A DNA stretch of 64,000 nucleotides from Proteus columbae (GCF_002777965.1 NZ_NGVR01000011.1:80204-144203); one strand, 5' to 3'. Positions 19,508 through 28,434 are shown, numbered from the stretch's first letter. Numbers and translations are program-made. Notes: a model not told the origin generated them from the letters alone.

Positions 19508-20272
19508 ATGGCTGGTTTATTAATTGTGAATGCGGATGATTTCGGGTTGAGTAAAGGTCAAAACTACGGCATTGCCGAGTGCTTTCGCCATGGTGTGGTT
19601 AGCTCAACAACGGCACTTGTAAATGCTGACGGAATTCAACATGCAGCACAATTGCGTCATGAGTTGCCTGGATTAGGTGTTGGGCTTCATTTTACGTTGA
19701 CGATGGGTAAACCGCTGTCTCCTTTACCTTCTTTAACGCGTGAAGGTGTACTAGGGAAATGGGTATGGCAAATGGCTGAAGAGGGTAATTTACCGCTTGA
19801 TGAAATTCGTATTGAGCTTAAAGCACAATATCAGCGTTTTATTGAGATCTTTGGTTGTGCGCCAGACCATATTGATAGTCACCATCATGTGCATATGTTT
19901 AAGCAAATTTTTCCTATTGTGGCGGAATTTGCCAAAGAAAAATCGTTACCAATGCGAGTTGATAGGTCTTTAGCGCAAAAAGAGGGCATTGATACTCAAG
20001 GTGTGATCAGTAGTGAGGGTTTCGATAGTCAGTTCTATGGTGATGAAATCACACAGGCTTTATTTTTAAAGGTGCTTGATGAATCAAAAGCACGCCGTGA
20101 GCACTCTCTTGAAGTGATGACACATCCTGCTTTTATTGATAATTCGTTACGTGCAAGTGGTTATTGCTTTCAGCGCCTAACAGAGCTTGAAGTGTTAACC
20201 GATATCACACTAAAACAAGCGATTGTGGAAAGAGGTTATCAGCTAGGCACTTACCAAGATTTAATAAAATGA
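19508..20272 (+). CDS. chbG: Chitooligosaccharide deacetylase ChbG
   Basis: YdjC-family metal-dependent deacetylase of 254 residues that removes one acetyl group from chitobiose-6-phosphate, making the inducer for ChbR and the substrate for ChbF. Metal-site sequences VNADDFGLS (about residues 7-15) and [12 protein letters not shown] (about 119-130) are present, with a third histidine in EVMTHPAF. A strong AAGGAGACAGA ribosome site precedes the ATG. Last gene of chbBCARFG. Confidence 0.93.
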   Translation: MAGLLIVNADDFGLSKGQNYGIAECFRHGVVSSTTALVNADGIQHAAQLRHELPGLGVGLHFTLTMGKPLSPLPSLTREGVLGKWVWQMAEEGNLPLDEIRIELKAQYQRFIEIFGCAPDHIDSHHHVHMFKQIFPIVAEFAKEKSLPMRVDRSLAQKEGIDTQGVISSEGFDSQFYGDEITQALFLKVLDESKARREHSLEVMTHPAFIDNSLRASGYCFQRLTELEVLTDITLKQAIVERGYQLGTYQDLIK

Positions 20273-20339
20273 TTTAGAAAGTCGTTTAGACAATCGGTGT
20301 CTGTGTTATTCCCTAGTGTGGGTCTTTTGGTATTAATTT

Positions 20340-20369
20340 GCCTCTGTTTTTATAAAGCAGAGGCTTTTT
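20340..20369 (+). terminator. Terminator of chbBCARFG
   Basis: Stem GCCTCTG (20340-20346) and CAGAGGC (20358-20364), 11-base loop, followed by TTTTTGTTTTTT. It lies between convergent chbG and the barrel gene at 20384. Confidence 0.88.
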
Positions 20370-20383
20370 GTTTTTTATAGAAA

Positions 20384-20896
20384 TCAAAACCGATAACCCA
20401 AGTTTGCAATTAATGTATTCGTTGGGAGATGACGCTCAGCTATTTTAAAATAGCTACCTTCATAACCAATAATGAGCGCCATATTTTTATAAGGTGTGAA
20501 CGTAACGCCTGCGCCCCAGCTTACAGAACCTGCATTATCATTCATTTTTTTATTAGTTTTAACTTTATATCCCAGTCCACTTACGCCTAATGTGCCATAG
20601 AGTTCCAGATAAGGTGTTAGGGCATAAACAGGCCCCATAGAAAGTGAGGCATAACGTAATCGCTGATTATTTGAAAAGGATTTTTGTGCAATAATTGCTG
20701 AAAATTGTCCTGCTATTTTTTTGCTATTGGGTTGACTCTGTAATTTTAAGCTAATTCCATTTAATGCAGGAGCCTCTTTTACTTTCACATAAGCATAGCC
20801 AAGAGAAATAAGATTATTATTATTTTCTGCTAAAAGTGGTGAAGAAATAAATATAGAAGACAAGAGTAAAGCTGAAATGCTATTTTTAATAAACAT
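20384..20896 (-). CDS. Ail/OmpX-like outer-membrane beta-barrel protein (copy 2)
   Basis: Predicted small outer-membrane barrel of 170 residues, with a signal peptide ending PLLA-E and alternating amphipathic strands ending ANLGYRF, the terminal phenylalanine expected by the barrel assembly machinery. Similar in size and pattern to Ail/Lom/OmpX proteins, which bind host surfaces or protect against complement, but function here is unproven. It is a tandem paralogue of the gene at 20957; both share a GYxxVK start of the mature protein, LxYGTLGVSG/VYGAAGMSQ and WGAGxxxxP sequences. Confidence 0.72.
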   Translation of the reverse strand: MFIKNSISALLLSSIFISSPLLAENNNNLISLGYAYVKVKEAPALNGISLKLQSQPNSKKIAGQFSAIIAQKSFSNNQRLRYASLSMGPVYALTPYLELYGTLGVSGLGYKVKTNKKMNDNAGSVSWGAGVTFTPYKNMALIIGYEGSYFKIAERHLPTNTLIANLGYRF

Positions 20897-20919
20897 AATA
20901 GTGTTCTCTTATTAAAAAT

Positions 20920-20948
20920 AAGCACATATCATAAAATAATATGTGCTT
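20920..20948 (-). terminator. Terminator or attenuator between the two Ail-like genes
   Basis: Perfect 10-bp stem AAGCACATAT and ATATGTGCTT with a 9-base loop; on the minus strand it is followed by ATTTTTAAT. It lies in the 60-base gap after the first barrel gene, so the second gene may be read through at lower level or from its own promoter. Confidence 0.75.
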
Positions 20949-20956
20949 TACATTAA

Positions 20957-21508
20957 TTAAAAACGATAACCAATATTTGCAATAAAACCATCTAAAATTA
21001 CTCGATTATCTGTGTTTTTAAATTTAAAACGGCTATTTTCATATCCGAGAGAAATAGAAACCATTTCTGCTGGATTAATGATTAAACCTGCGCCCCAACT
21101 AAATGTATTTTTCTTTAATTTTTTTAGTTCTGAACTTTCAGATTTAAATTGAATTTGGCTCATGCCTGCCGCGCCATAAACACTAATAAAATCATTTAAA
21201 CGTAAGGTAGGGCCAGCCATAACAGAATAGTAACGTGCATTCACGTCTTTAAAGAAAGTATTAATAGGTTTATTTAAATCATATTCATTTTGGGCATAAG
21301 TTGCTGTGGCTAAAATACCAAATTGTGAATTAATTTCTTGGCGAATAGAGAAAACACCACCATGCATAGGATTTTGGCCTTCCATTTTAACTTGTGCATA
21401 ACCTGCTGAAAGTGTGGTTTTATCTAATTTAAAATCGTTTTGAGCATAAACAGAAGACGTCGCTAATAAACCAGCTATAAATAAAGTTGATAGTAATTTT
21501 GTTTTCAT
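20957..21508 (-). CDS. Ail/OmpX-like outer-membrane beta-barrel protein (copy 1)
   Basis: Predicted 183-residue outer-membrane barrel with a signal peptide ending SVYA-Q and C-terminal sequence IANIGYRF. Eight-stranded Ail/OmpX-like pattern with polar loops between strands. Upstream of and paralogous to the gene at 20384, but diverged enough (well under half identical by eye) that the duplication is old or the genes have different roles. No typical virulence context is visible besides the neighbouring Srf locus. Confidence 0.72.
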   Translation of the reverse strand: MKTKLLSTLFIAGLLATSSVYAQNDFKLDKTTLSAGYAQVKMEGQNPMHGGVFSIRQEINSQFGILATATYAQNEYDLNKPINTFFKDVNARYYSVMAGPTLRLNDFISVYGAAGMSQIQFKSESSELKKLKKNTFSWGAGLIINPAEMVSISLGYENSRFKFKNTDNRVILDGFIANIGYRF

Positions 21509-21725
21509 TAGTTATATCCCATAATTAAAATAATAAGAATGCGTTATTAAGCGATGGGATTATAGTGATGAGTCCATTTTTAATGGAATAAAAAATAGCA
21601 CGTTAACTTAAATGTGGTTGTTTTCTTAAAGAGGTCTGTTAATTATTATTAATGTTGTATAAATAATATATTTTGTAATATAAATAACCATGGAAATAAA
21701 TAAAAAAACAAGAATGAAAACAAAG

Positions 21726-21761
21726 AAAAAGGCTCTCTAAATAATAATAGAGAGCCTTTTT
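21726..21761 (-). terminator. Terminator of the Srf operon
   Basis: AAAAAGGCTCTCT (21726-21738) paired with AGAGAGCCTTTTT (21749-21761), loop of ten bases. On the minus strand the stem ends in TTTTTC, giving a strong intrinsic terminator just after the last lipoprotein gene of the nine-gene operon. Confidence 0.92.
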
Positions 21762-21765
21762 AGGC

Positions 21766-22254
21766 TTATTTAAGCCCTAAGTCACTTTGTAGGCTGAGTA
21801 CTTGATTTTGTAAATTATCTAATTCGAGTTGTTTTTGCATAACTGATTTTGAAGGGTTATTTTGTGCCGCTTTCATTTGTTTATCAATTTCATTGATCTG
21901 TTTTTGAATATCATTTTGCCCTTTGGTTTTTTGGCGAATTTGATTTAACAGATTGGTCATGGATTGATTTAATGTACGTTGGTTTGCTTGTTGGGTTTTG
22001 AGGTTCGCATTGGTTTGTTGCTTTTCTTTTTCGATGGCAGCAAGAACCGCTTTAAACTCTGTATTTAATGCTTTCTCATTTGCTAGAATAGCTTGTTTTT
22101 GCTCGATGCGATTGTCGTAAGTCCCTGAATAATTACAGTTAAACTTAGTAATTATACTAACATCACCTGCTGTTGGATCACAATCAGCGGGATTGGTAAC
22201 ACAACCGCTTAATAGTAAGGTCATGCCAACAAGGGAAAGAGGTAAAAGTTTCAT
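21766..22254 (-). CDS. Coiled-coil lipoprotein, last gene of the Srf operon
   Basis: Unrecognised lipoprotein of 162 residues. Signal peptide ends LLLSGC, followed by VTNPADCDP and two more cysteines (D-C-D and F-N-C-N), then from about residue 50 a long charged helix rich in Q, K, N and E (LAAIEKEKQQTNANLKTQQA and onward) that should form a coiled coil. The residue after the lipid cysteine is Val, which suggests outer-membrane sorting. ATG 22254 follows AAGGA; a second ATG six bases upstream is possible. It is close to the lipoprotein gene before it (17 bases between them) and probably shares its partner. Confidence 0.7.
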   Translation of the reverse strand: MKLLPLSLVGMTLLLSGCVTNPADCDPTAGDVSIITKFNCNYSGTYDNRIEQKQAILANEKALNTEFKAVLAAIEKEKQQTNANLKTQQANQRTLNQSMTNLLNQIRQKTKGQNDIQKQINEIDKQMKAAQNNPSKSVMQKQLELDNLQNQVLSLQSDLGLK

Positions 22255-22271
22255 TATCATCCTTTTTAACG

Positions 22272-22955
22272 TTAACTAAGTCTTATTGCTGTGCGTTGAG
22301 TATAAAGGCTATCAAGTTCTTCTTGTAAAGAGGCAACTTGTTGCTTCATCCCATTGATTTGTTTATCAAGCTGTGCGGTTTTTAAGCCATCTTGGCGACT
22401 TTGAGCCGCGATATCACGCCATTCACCTTCACGTTTTTTCATATCTGCTAAGCGCGAACGAAGTGCTGCAATATTGGCATCAATACCTTTGAGTTGTTTC
22501 TCTGCGGCTTCTTTATTTAAGCGTTGTTGTTTTATATCTTGCTGAATTTTGGCAATGGCCTTTTTATCATCAGCAATAACGGCTTTCGCTGTGTTAGAAG
22601 CGCTTTGTAAGCGCTGATTTTCATTTTGAATATCAGCAATCATCGAATTGAGCATCTCTTCTTTTGTCGCATAATTTTGGCGTTTATTGTCTAAATAGGC
22701 ATTGGCACCAATACCGACACCACAACCCGCGACAGCAGCAATGAGCATACATGCGCCTTTATTGCTGGAATTTGAGACTAAACAGCCTAATGCGCCAATA
22801 GCGGCACCACCCGCACAAGCCGTAATACCTGATTTGCTGAAAAACTCCATATCACTGTTGTTTTTCAAACGAGGATCAGTACCGTTATTACTTTGGCACC
22901 CTGATAAGGCAAGTAAAGTACTAATGCTAAGTACCGCCATAAGTTTTTTATTCAT
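22272..22955 (-). CDS. Glycine-zipper and coiled-coil lipoprotein in the Srf operon
   Basis: Unrecognised lipoprotein of 227 residues: signal ending LALSGC, a cysteine- and glycine-rich hydrophobic segment (GITACAGGAAIGALGCLV, then AGCGVGIGANAYLD; about residues 43-88) like glycine-zipper membrane segments, and a long coiled coil (about 95-225) rich in K, Q, A and D. It may bridge the outer membrane and the peptidoglycan or inner membrane. It lies 24 bases after the gene for the FGE-fold protein. The Cys-rich zipper is unusual for periplasmic proteins. Function unknown. Confidence 0.7.
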   Translation of the reverse strand: MNKKLMAVLSISTLLALSGCQSNNGTDPRLKNNSDMEFFSKSGITACAGGAAIGALGCLVSNSSNKGACMLIAAVAGCGVGIGANAYLDNKRQNYATKEEMLNSMIADIQNENQRLQSASNTAKAVIADDKKAIAKIQQDIKQQRLNKEAAEKQLKGIDANIAALRSRLADMKKREGEWRDIAAQSRQDGLKTAQLDKQINGMKQQVASLQEELDSLYTQRTAIRLS

Positions 22956-22979
22956 ACCACACCTATCCCAAAGTCTCTG

Positions 22980-24533
22980 TTATTGTTTTTTGCACGCTTC
23001 AAGCCATTCGTTCCGTGAAACTTTACCGTTAGCCCAATATCCTTGGAGTCCTTTCATATACGTTGAAAGGTACGTATTTAAATTTGATTTGCCTCTGGCT
23101 TCCATCAATTGGCGTACAACGTCAATTTGTGGTTTTACTAAAGAAGCATCATACGTTGTTGCCATATCGACTAATGTGTCTGCGTAATAACTCACGACAA
23201 AATCGAGAGTTTTTTTATGTTCGTTGACTTGTTCTTGACGTCGTTCACATGTGGCATCTTTCGTGCCTGCTGGGCAGTTTTTCTCATGCAGTGCGATTAA
23301 TCGATCATAAAACTCGCCATCATCTTTTAATTTGGTACATAAAAAAGCACCTAATTGCAGTGAAGTACGGATAGCTTGATCACGTTGCTCATCACGCAGT
23401 TGTGCATTTGCTCGTAATGTATTTTTCAATTCAGCTAATTGTTTTTTCAACGCTTCATCTTGGACTTGGGTTGATAGCGTATTCAGGCTATTAATGGAAT
23501 TATCGCTATGGGTTTTTGATTTATTAGCGGGTTTCTCATTACCTAATTGTTGCCACTCTTTTTCTATCTCTTTGATTTTGTCGCGTGATGTTAATGCTGG
23601 GGCAACAATCGCTAAACGAAAGCCTGTGTATTTGTTTTTATTTGCACCTGTATTGGTGTAATAAGGCTCTTCTTGACGCCATGAACTGCGCATATCACTT
23701 TCTGGGGTGAGATAACTTCCCCCGCGCACAATAAATCCACCAGCTTGTCCATGTAAGCGGTCGAGTTTATTTAATCTAAAAGGCTCAAACATCATTTCAG
23801 CGACATTACCTAACATGTCATGTAAGCCTAGTGGATTGGGTGATAACAAACCGGTGAGTTGTAATGAGCCATTAGCGGATTGGCTACCGGCTGACCAAAT
23901 ATAATTTTTGGTACCTTCTGGCATTGGAAAACGCACATCGCGAAATTCGGAGGCAGAGACTTTTAGGCCACCACGCGCCGCAAATTCCCACTCAGTTTCT
24001 GTTGGTAATCTTGCAAAACCTTTTGCGCCATCTTCAACGGGTAATGCTTCTGGATGTTTGCTTCTTAACCATTGGTTATATTGATCTGCAAATTGCATCG
24101 CTTCATACCAACTGATGTTCACTTTTGGTAAACGTAATTTATTTGAAGCAACAGGGCACTCTTTACCGTTAATCACGCTTTGCATGGCGTTATATTGCAG
24201 ATCGGTAACGGGGTATTTTGCCATAAGGTAGTAACGGCCTTTTTCTTTACCTTTTAATGGAAAGCTGCCCGCAATATGTTCTGCTCGTGATTGTTCTAAA
24301 TAACCCCATTCATCACCCTCTTGCCCTAGGGTCACACTATAATCTTGTAATGGCTGGCTTAAGGGGATGGTGACTTGACGAAAAACCATTGAACCTTCAC
24401 AAGGGAAAGGCAAGATCACATCATCAGGCAATACTTTTGGGTTAACGAATTTATCGTCCCATTTGGCAGATGCGGTAAAACTGCTAGATAACAGCGCGAA
24501 TGATAAAGTTAAAAGCGATAAATTAAATTTCAC
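22980..24533 (-). CDS. Secreted FGE/SUMF1-fold protein, catalytic cysteines absent
   Basis: 517 residues with a signal peptide (MKFNLSLLTLSFALLSS, ending TASA). Residues about 50-320 carry formylglycine-generating-enzyme fold markers: ARLPTETEWEFAARGG, LGLHDMLGNVAEMMFEPF, FIVRGGSYL and GFRLA. The cysteine-bearing stretch after RGGS in true enzymes is TPESDMRSSWRQEE here, so formylglycine formation is unlikely; a binding or scaffold role is inferred. The remaining 200 residues are helical and charged, with three or four cysteines. GTG 24533 has GGAGAG six bases upstream and overlaps the permease gene by 11 bases. Confidence 0.75.
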   Translation of the reverse strand: MKFNLSLLTLSFALLSSSFTASAKWDDKFVNPKVLPDDVILPFPCEGSMVFRQVTIPLSQPLQDYSVTLGQEGDEWGYLEQSRAEHIAGSFPLKGKEKGRYYLMAKYPVTDLQYNAMQSVINGKECPVASNKLRLPKVNISWYEAMQFADQYNQWLRSKHPEALPVEDGAKGFARLPTETEWEFAARGGLKVSASEFRDVRFPMPEGTKNYIWSAGSQSANGSLQLTGLLSPNPLGLHDMLGNVAEMMFEPFRLNKLDRLHGQAGGFIVRGGSYLTPESDMRSSWRQEEPYYTNTGANKNKYTGFRLAIVAPALTSRDKIKEIEKEWQQLGNEKPANKSKTHSDNSINSLNTLSTQVQDEALKKQLAELKNTLRANAQLRDEQRDQAIRTSLQLGAFLCTKLKDDGEFYDRLIALHEKNCPAGTKDATCERRQEQVNEHKKTLDFVVSYYADTLVDMATTYDASLVKPQIDVVRQLMEARGKSNLNTYLSTYMKGLQGYWANGKVSRNEWLEACKKQ

Positions 24534-25758
24534 GTAAGCTCTCCGCAGGTTCAATCGAAACGGCACGTAATGCGCCAATGCTTGCCACCACTAAAGCCAC
24601 AAGTAAGGCACTGCACATGGCAATCAATAAATCCCAAAATGTTAACTGACAAACAAAGGCTTGTTCAGGTAAATGTGTGCCTAATAATGTGGTAAATAAG
24701 GTGCTCCCGATGCCATAAAGCCCAAGGGCTAAAATAAAGGCAATACTCGTTAATAACAGTGCTTGCAACACAATATATAAAGAGACTGCAAATTGACGAA
24801 AACCCAACAGGCGCAGTACTGCCATGTCTTTACGTTTACGGTCAATATTGGCAAGGAATGCGCCAATTAATGAGGCAATACAGCCTAATAGAGATACCCA
24901 AGCAATCACGGAAAAAATAACGTTAAGAACGTAGCTGATTGCTTTTACAGAATCTATTTGGCTTTTTTGTGTCATCACATCGATGTGTTGTTGTCTAAAC
25001 CAATCATCTAATGGGGCAATGGCATCTAAATTTTTTGCATAAAGGCGAGCTTTAGCAAACTGGGTTCTTGGTTTCGCTTCAGTGCCTTGTGTTACGCCAA
25101 AAAGAGGTGCTTGATAACCATCTCGGTAATCTTCCATTGCCACTAAAACATCAAGAGAAACAAAAGCTGCTGCTCTTGGAAATTTGCTATCACTGATAAT
25201 GGCACCGACAGTAAAGGTGCGTTTGGCTCGTTCATTAACGCCATTAAGCTTGCGGCTGATAAATAAGCGCACACTATCGCCGACATTCGCTTCTAGTTTC
25301 TGTGCCGCATTGGCAGAAAGCACTAAAGTGTCTGCATTTTGGGGAATAGCAACACCCTCTAATAAAGGATCGTTTTCTGCCGTCGGGATAACTTCAGCAT
25401 TATCAATAAAGTGTTGTCCATTAATCACAATATCGGCTTGTGTGTTTAAGCTACGTGTTAATGGGATAACAAAGCGAACCTCTTCTTTGTGTGCAACATC
25501 ATTAAACCAACTTTGTGGATAATTACCATTGCCTAACATACGTATTTCGAGGTTACGAGGATCATTTAGTAGTTGGTTGTGAAGCTGTGTCACAATGCCG
25601 TTTTTTAGTCCAAACAGCAGTAACAGTGGTGCAATAACTGAGACTAAAGAGAACACAATACAGAGTGCAACTTTGCGATCATAAATTAAGTCACGCCAAG
25701 CGAGTGAACTGAGTAAGCCAAGGCGATTAGGACTGGCGCTATTGTTTGATAAAGACAC
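24523..25758 (-). CDS. ABC transporter permease, FtsX/MacB/LolC type
   Basis: Inner-membrane permease of about 411 residues with four hydrophobic helices: one near the N-terminus (ALCIVFSLVSVIAPLLLLFG) then a large periplasmic domain of some 200 residues, and three near the C-terminus, ending in the FtsX-domain sequence DMAVLRLLGFRQFAVSLYIV. Such permeases act by mechanotransmission (lipoprotein release, toxin or peptide extrusion) instead of channel transport. GTG 25758 is preceded by AAGGGGGCGG; ATG 25782 is an alternative. It pairs with the ATPase gene it overlaps. Confidence 0.8.
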   Translation of the reverse strand: MSLSNNSASPNRLGLLSSLAWRDLIYDRKVALCIVFSLVSVIAPLLLLFGLKNGIVTQLHNQLLNDPRNLEIRMLGNGNYPQSWFNDVAHKEEVRFVIPLTRSLNTQADIVINGQHFIDNAEVIPTAENDPLLEGVAIPQNADTLVLSANAAQKLEANVGDSVRLFISRKLNGVNERAKRTFTVGAIISDSKFPRAAAFVSLDVLVAMEDYRDGYQAPLFGVTQGTEAKPRTQFAKARLYAKNLDAIAPLDDWFRQQHIDVMTQKSQIDSVKAISYVLNVIFSVIAWVSLLGCIASLIGAFLANIDRKRKDMAVLRLLGFRQFAVSLYIVLQALLLTSIAFILALGLYGIGSTLFTTLLGTHLPEQAFVCQLTFWDLLIAMCSALLVALVVASIGALRAVSIEPAESLREI

Positions 25759-26431
25759 TACCGCCCCCTTGTAGTTGTGCATGATAGTGACTAAATTCAA
25801 AACGCTCGACTAAAGACCAATCATGACTAACAACCAACGCAGAGATATCGAGTTGCTTTACCATCTCCACAATCAATGCATACAACGCTTGTGCATTATG
25901 AGGATCGAGAGCGGCTGTTGGCTCATCAGCAAGTAATAAAGCCGGTTCATGGGCGATTGCGCGAATAAATGCAGCGCGTTGACGTTCACCAATGGAGAGC
26001 TGGCGAGGAAGGCGATTAAGTAAAGGGTGTAATTGCAGATGCTCAATGGCGTGATCGAGCCAAGCGGAGTGCGGTGTTAATCCCAGCATTTTACGCGGTA
26101 ATTGAATATTTTGCATGACGGTTAAAAAGGGAAGTAACCCACCACTTTGGAGCATAAAACCTAATTTTTCAGCACGTAATGATGCGAGCTGAGCTTGTTC
26201 ATTACTTAACACCGCTTGCGTGATAATTAAATCATCACCGAGTTGAAAATGGGTTAATCCATCGGGACGTAAAATCAGCCCAATCATTTCCAATAAGGTA
26301 CTTTTACCACAACCACTTAAGCCCGTTAGCGCACCGATCTCCCCTTTCTCAAGAGTCAATGAAGGAAGCGCAACACGAAAGCCATGTTGCGCATCACCAC
26401 GCGTAATTGCCATGCCTTCAATCTGGATCAT
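25739..26431 (-). CDS. ABC transporter ATPase, LolD/MacB-like
   Basis: ATPase of 230 residues with Walker A GLSGCGKSTLL (about 37-47), Q-loop MLQSGGLLPFL, signature LSIGERQR instead of the usual LSGGQRQR, Walker B ALLLADEPTAALD and switch histidine VVSHDWSL. ATG 26431 shares one base with the stop of the vWA gene (TAATG), so translation is coupled. With the FtsX-type permease it makes a mechanotransmission ABC unit inside the Srf operon. Confidence 0.85.
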   Translation of the reverse strand: MIQIEGMAITRGDAQHGFRVALPSLTLEKGEIGALTGLSGCGKSTLLEMIGLILRPDGLTHFQLGDDLIITQAVLSNEQAQLASLRAEKLGFMLQSGGLLPFLTVMQNIQLPRKMLGLTPHSAWLDHAIEHLQLHPLLNRLPRQLSIGERQRAAFIRAIAHEPALLLADEPTAALDPHNAQALYALIVEMVKQLDISALVVSHDWSLVERFEFSHYHAQLQGGGSVFIKQ

Positions 26432-28434
26432 TAAGGCAGGTTTTCCAGTGGAACAGGATAAACGTGATCGCGAGGATCGCTTTGTGGTGCAAGGGATATC
26501 CAACGATCAACATCTTCGTTATAGCGTTGATAATATTGCAACTTCGTATTGAGTCGGCGGATGAATTTCTCTTGCTCTAAACCATCCCAGCTTTTCCATG
26601 TCTCTTCATCTAAACCAAGTACCTCACTTAAATAAGGGAGATTTTCGACGTATTCACCGAGTAATCCCATTTCGCCTAATTTGGTTGCTGAACCTTGTTT
26701 GATTTGATTTGGATCGTTACCCATGGTAGCAGCAATCGAACGTAAATCCGCAAACATATTGTCTGGTGAAATTAGACCTTCATTAGCTGCATTAACGATT
26801 TTTTTCATGACATCGCTTAAATCACTCAGCTCACTTTTAGTCAGTAAAACTTGGACTTCTGTAGTTGGGATATTTTGCTGTAATAAGTCACGGTCGCTTA
26901 TCCATGCTTTAAACACAGGGGGGGCTTTAGTACCTTGTTTTTCACCTAAGTAGGCTAAACGCATGGCATACCCTAAATCGTGTGCGTCGTTAAGCAAGGT
27001 ATCTGTCTCTTTATCTTTGCTATAAGCAGGATCGGCATTTAATGCACTACCTACAGCCGCTTCTCCACGATAAGCCGTTTGAATTTGAGTCGTTACAGCG
27101 GTTGCTAAACTATCAACCATTCGACCAAAGCTATTGATATCCCCTGAATTAATTGGGTAGTAAAGTGACTTGTGTAAGAAAGGATTAAGAGTTAGCGCTT
27201 CATATTGTGCTTGTGCAGAAGCGTGATTTTTGGCACCTGATGGTGTTTTTAAATGCAGTGTATAAAGAGCAACACCGCGATAAGCGGCTTCTTGGCGAAT
27301 TTGTTCAGCATCGAGCTTAGTTGATGAAAGAGGATCATCTCCCGTTAATGCGCCTGCATCGGTGATTAAAATAACGTAACGTGCACCAAAGCGAGTCCAA
27401 TCAACATCATCGAGGGCTTGCATTACACCAGCATAAGCATCTTCATCAAAACGACTACTTGAGACTTTAGCTTGGCGTAATTCTTTAACTTTATTCAGGA
27501 AATCAGGGCCATCTTTTACATCATTGGGATTTACAAACATCTTGCTGTCGTATTCCAATGCAGGTACGGCTTTGATATTAGAGCGAAACGCCACTAAGCC
27601 AAATTTGACCTTATCCAACATGTTGTCTTTTTCGACTTGCGTGTAAACCTTTTGAATCGCTTCTTTGGTTCTATCAATGTAAGGATCCATCGAGATTGTT
27701 GAGTCGATAACAAACACTACGGCAGCAGAAAAACCTTGCATCATATTGTCAGCATCTTTGCTGTTAGGTGTTGCTGGTTTTGTACTGTTTGCTGTTGCAT
27801 TCGCATTCTGTGCGTCTTTGCTGTCTTTGGTTTGAGAAGAGACAGAAGCCACATTGAGCACTCGCACTTTATAGCCCGCATCAGTAAAGACTTCATCTGA
27901 GCCTAATACAGGCAATAGATAGAAATTACTTTTCTGATCAATCATATAATCAGGCTCTTTTGCTAAAACAGCCGGATTCACTTTTTGGTTTTTGATATCT
28001 GCTAAAAAAGGTTTGTACTGTTTTTCCGGGGTGGGGCTTTCAAGTAAGCTTTCAACCGTTTGCTTATCTTTGAAAAACAGCATTGGGTTACGACCCGCAG
28101 GGTTAGTAAATGCGAGTGTTAACTGCATTTTCCACTCTGATGTACAACTTGCATTCATCCAACCACTGATATGACCTAAGCTATCTGGGCCAACTTGTAG
28201 CCACTCATTAGCGCCTTGTTTTTGGCGTTGATAAACATAAAAGCGGCTAAATGCAGGTTGCTCTTTACCTTTTGCGCCAACAGTGTCAGCAACTTGGCAA
28301 CCTGGATAAGTTAATACACGTTGATAGAGGGTCTTTTTACCCTCTTGTAGTAGCGGTTTTTTCTCTTCAGCACTTGCTGGCGCTGTTAGAATTAAACCGC
28401 TGAGAATAAGAGTAAGCCAATGCGCCTTTTTCAT
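26431..28434 (-). CDS. Secreted von Willebrand factor A domain protein
   Basis: 667 residues with a signal peptide (ending TAPASA-E), so periplasmic. An N-terminal beta-rich domain with an SH3-like sequence (VLNVASVSS) precedes a linker of N, A, T and K (about 200-232), then a vWA domain beginning VVFVIDSTISMD with the metal-site pattern D244-x-T246-x-S248 (Thr in place of the usual Ser) and ITDAGALTGDD further on. A helical C-terminal region of about 200 residues follows. Similar to proteins annotated as VWA-containing in Srf loci. It probably binds a partner through a metal ion; no enzymatic motif is visible. Confidence 0.8.
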   Translation of the reverse strand: MKKAHWLTLILSGLILTAPASAEEKKPLLQEGKKTLYQRVLTYPGCQVADTVGAKGKEQPAFSRFYVYQRQKQGANEWLQVGPDSLGHISGWMNASCTSEWKMQLTLAFTNPAGRNPMLFFKDKQTVESLLESPTPEKQYKPFLADIKNQKVNPAVLAKEPDYMIDQKSNFYLLPVLGSDEVFTDAGYKVRVLNVASVSSQTKDSKDAQNANATANSTKPATPNSKDADNMMQGFSAAVVFVIDSTISMDPYIDRTKEAIQKVYTQVEKDNMLDKVKFGLVAFRSNIKAVPALEYDSKMFVNPNDVKDGPDFLNKVKELRQAKVSSSRFDEDAYAGVMQALDDVDWTRFGARYVILITDAGALTGDDPLSSTKLDAEQIRQEAAYRGVALYTLHLKTPSGAKNHASAQAQYEALTLNPFLHKSLYYPINSGDINSFGRMVDSLATAVTTQIQTAYRGEAAVGSALNADPAYSKDKETDTLLNDAHDLGYAMRLAYLGEKQGTKAPPVFKAWISDRDLLQQNIPTTEVQVLLTKSELSDLSDVMKKIVNAANEGLISPDNMFADLRSIAATMGNDPNQIKQGSATKLGEMGLLGEYVENLPYLSEVLGLDEETWKSWDGLEQEKFIRRLNTKLQYYQRYNEDVDRWISLAPQSDPRDHVYPVPLENLP

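Noticed and set aside
23924..24115. Small plus-strand frames within the Srf locus (also near 31715, 33598, 35521)
   Set aside because: All lie antisense inside long genes with recognised motifs and show no independent signals.
22980..24533. Functional sulfatase-maturing enzyme
   Set aside because: The FGE-type fold is present but the catalytic cysteine segment is absent and no sulfatase gene is near.
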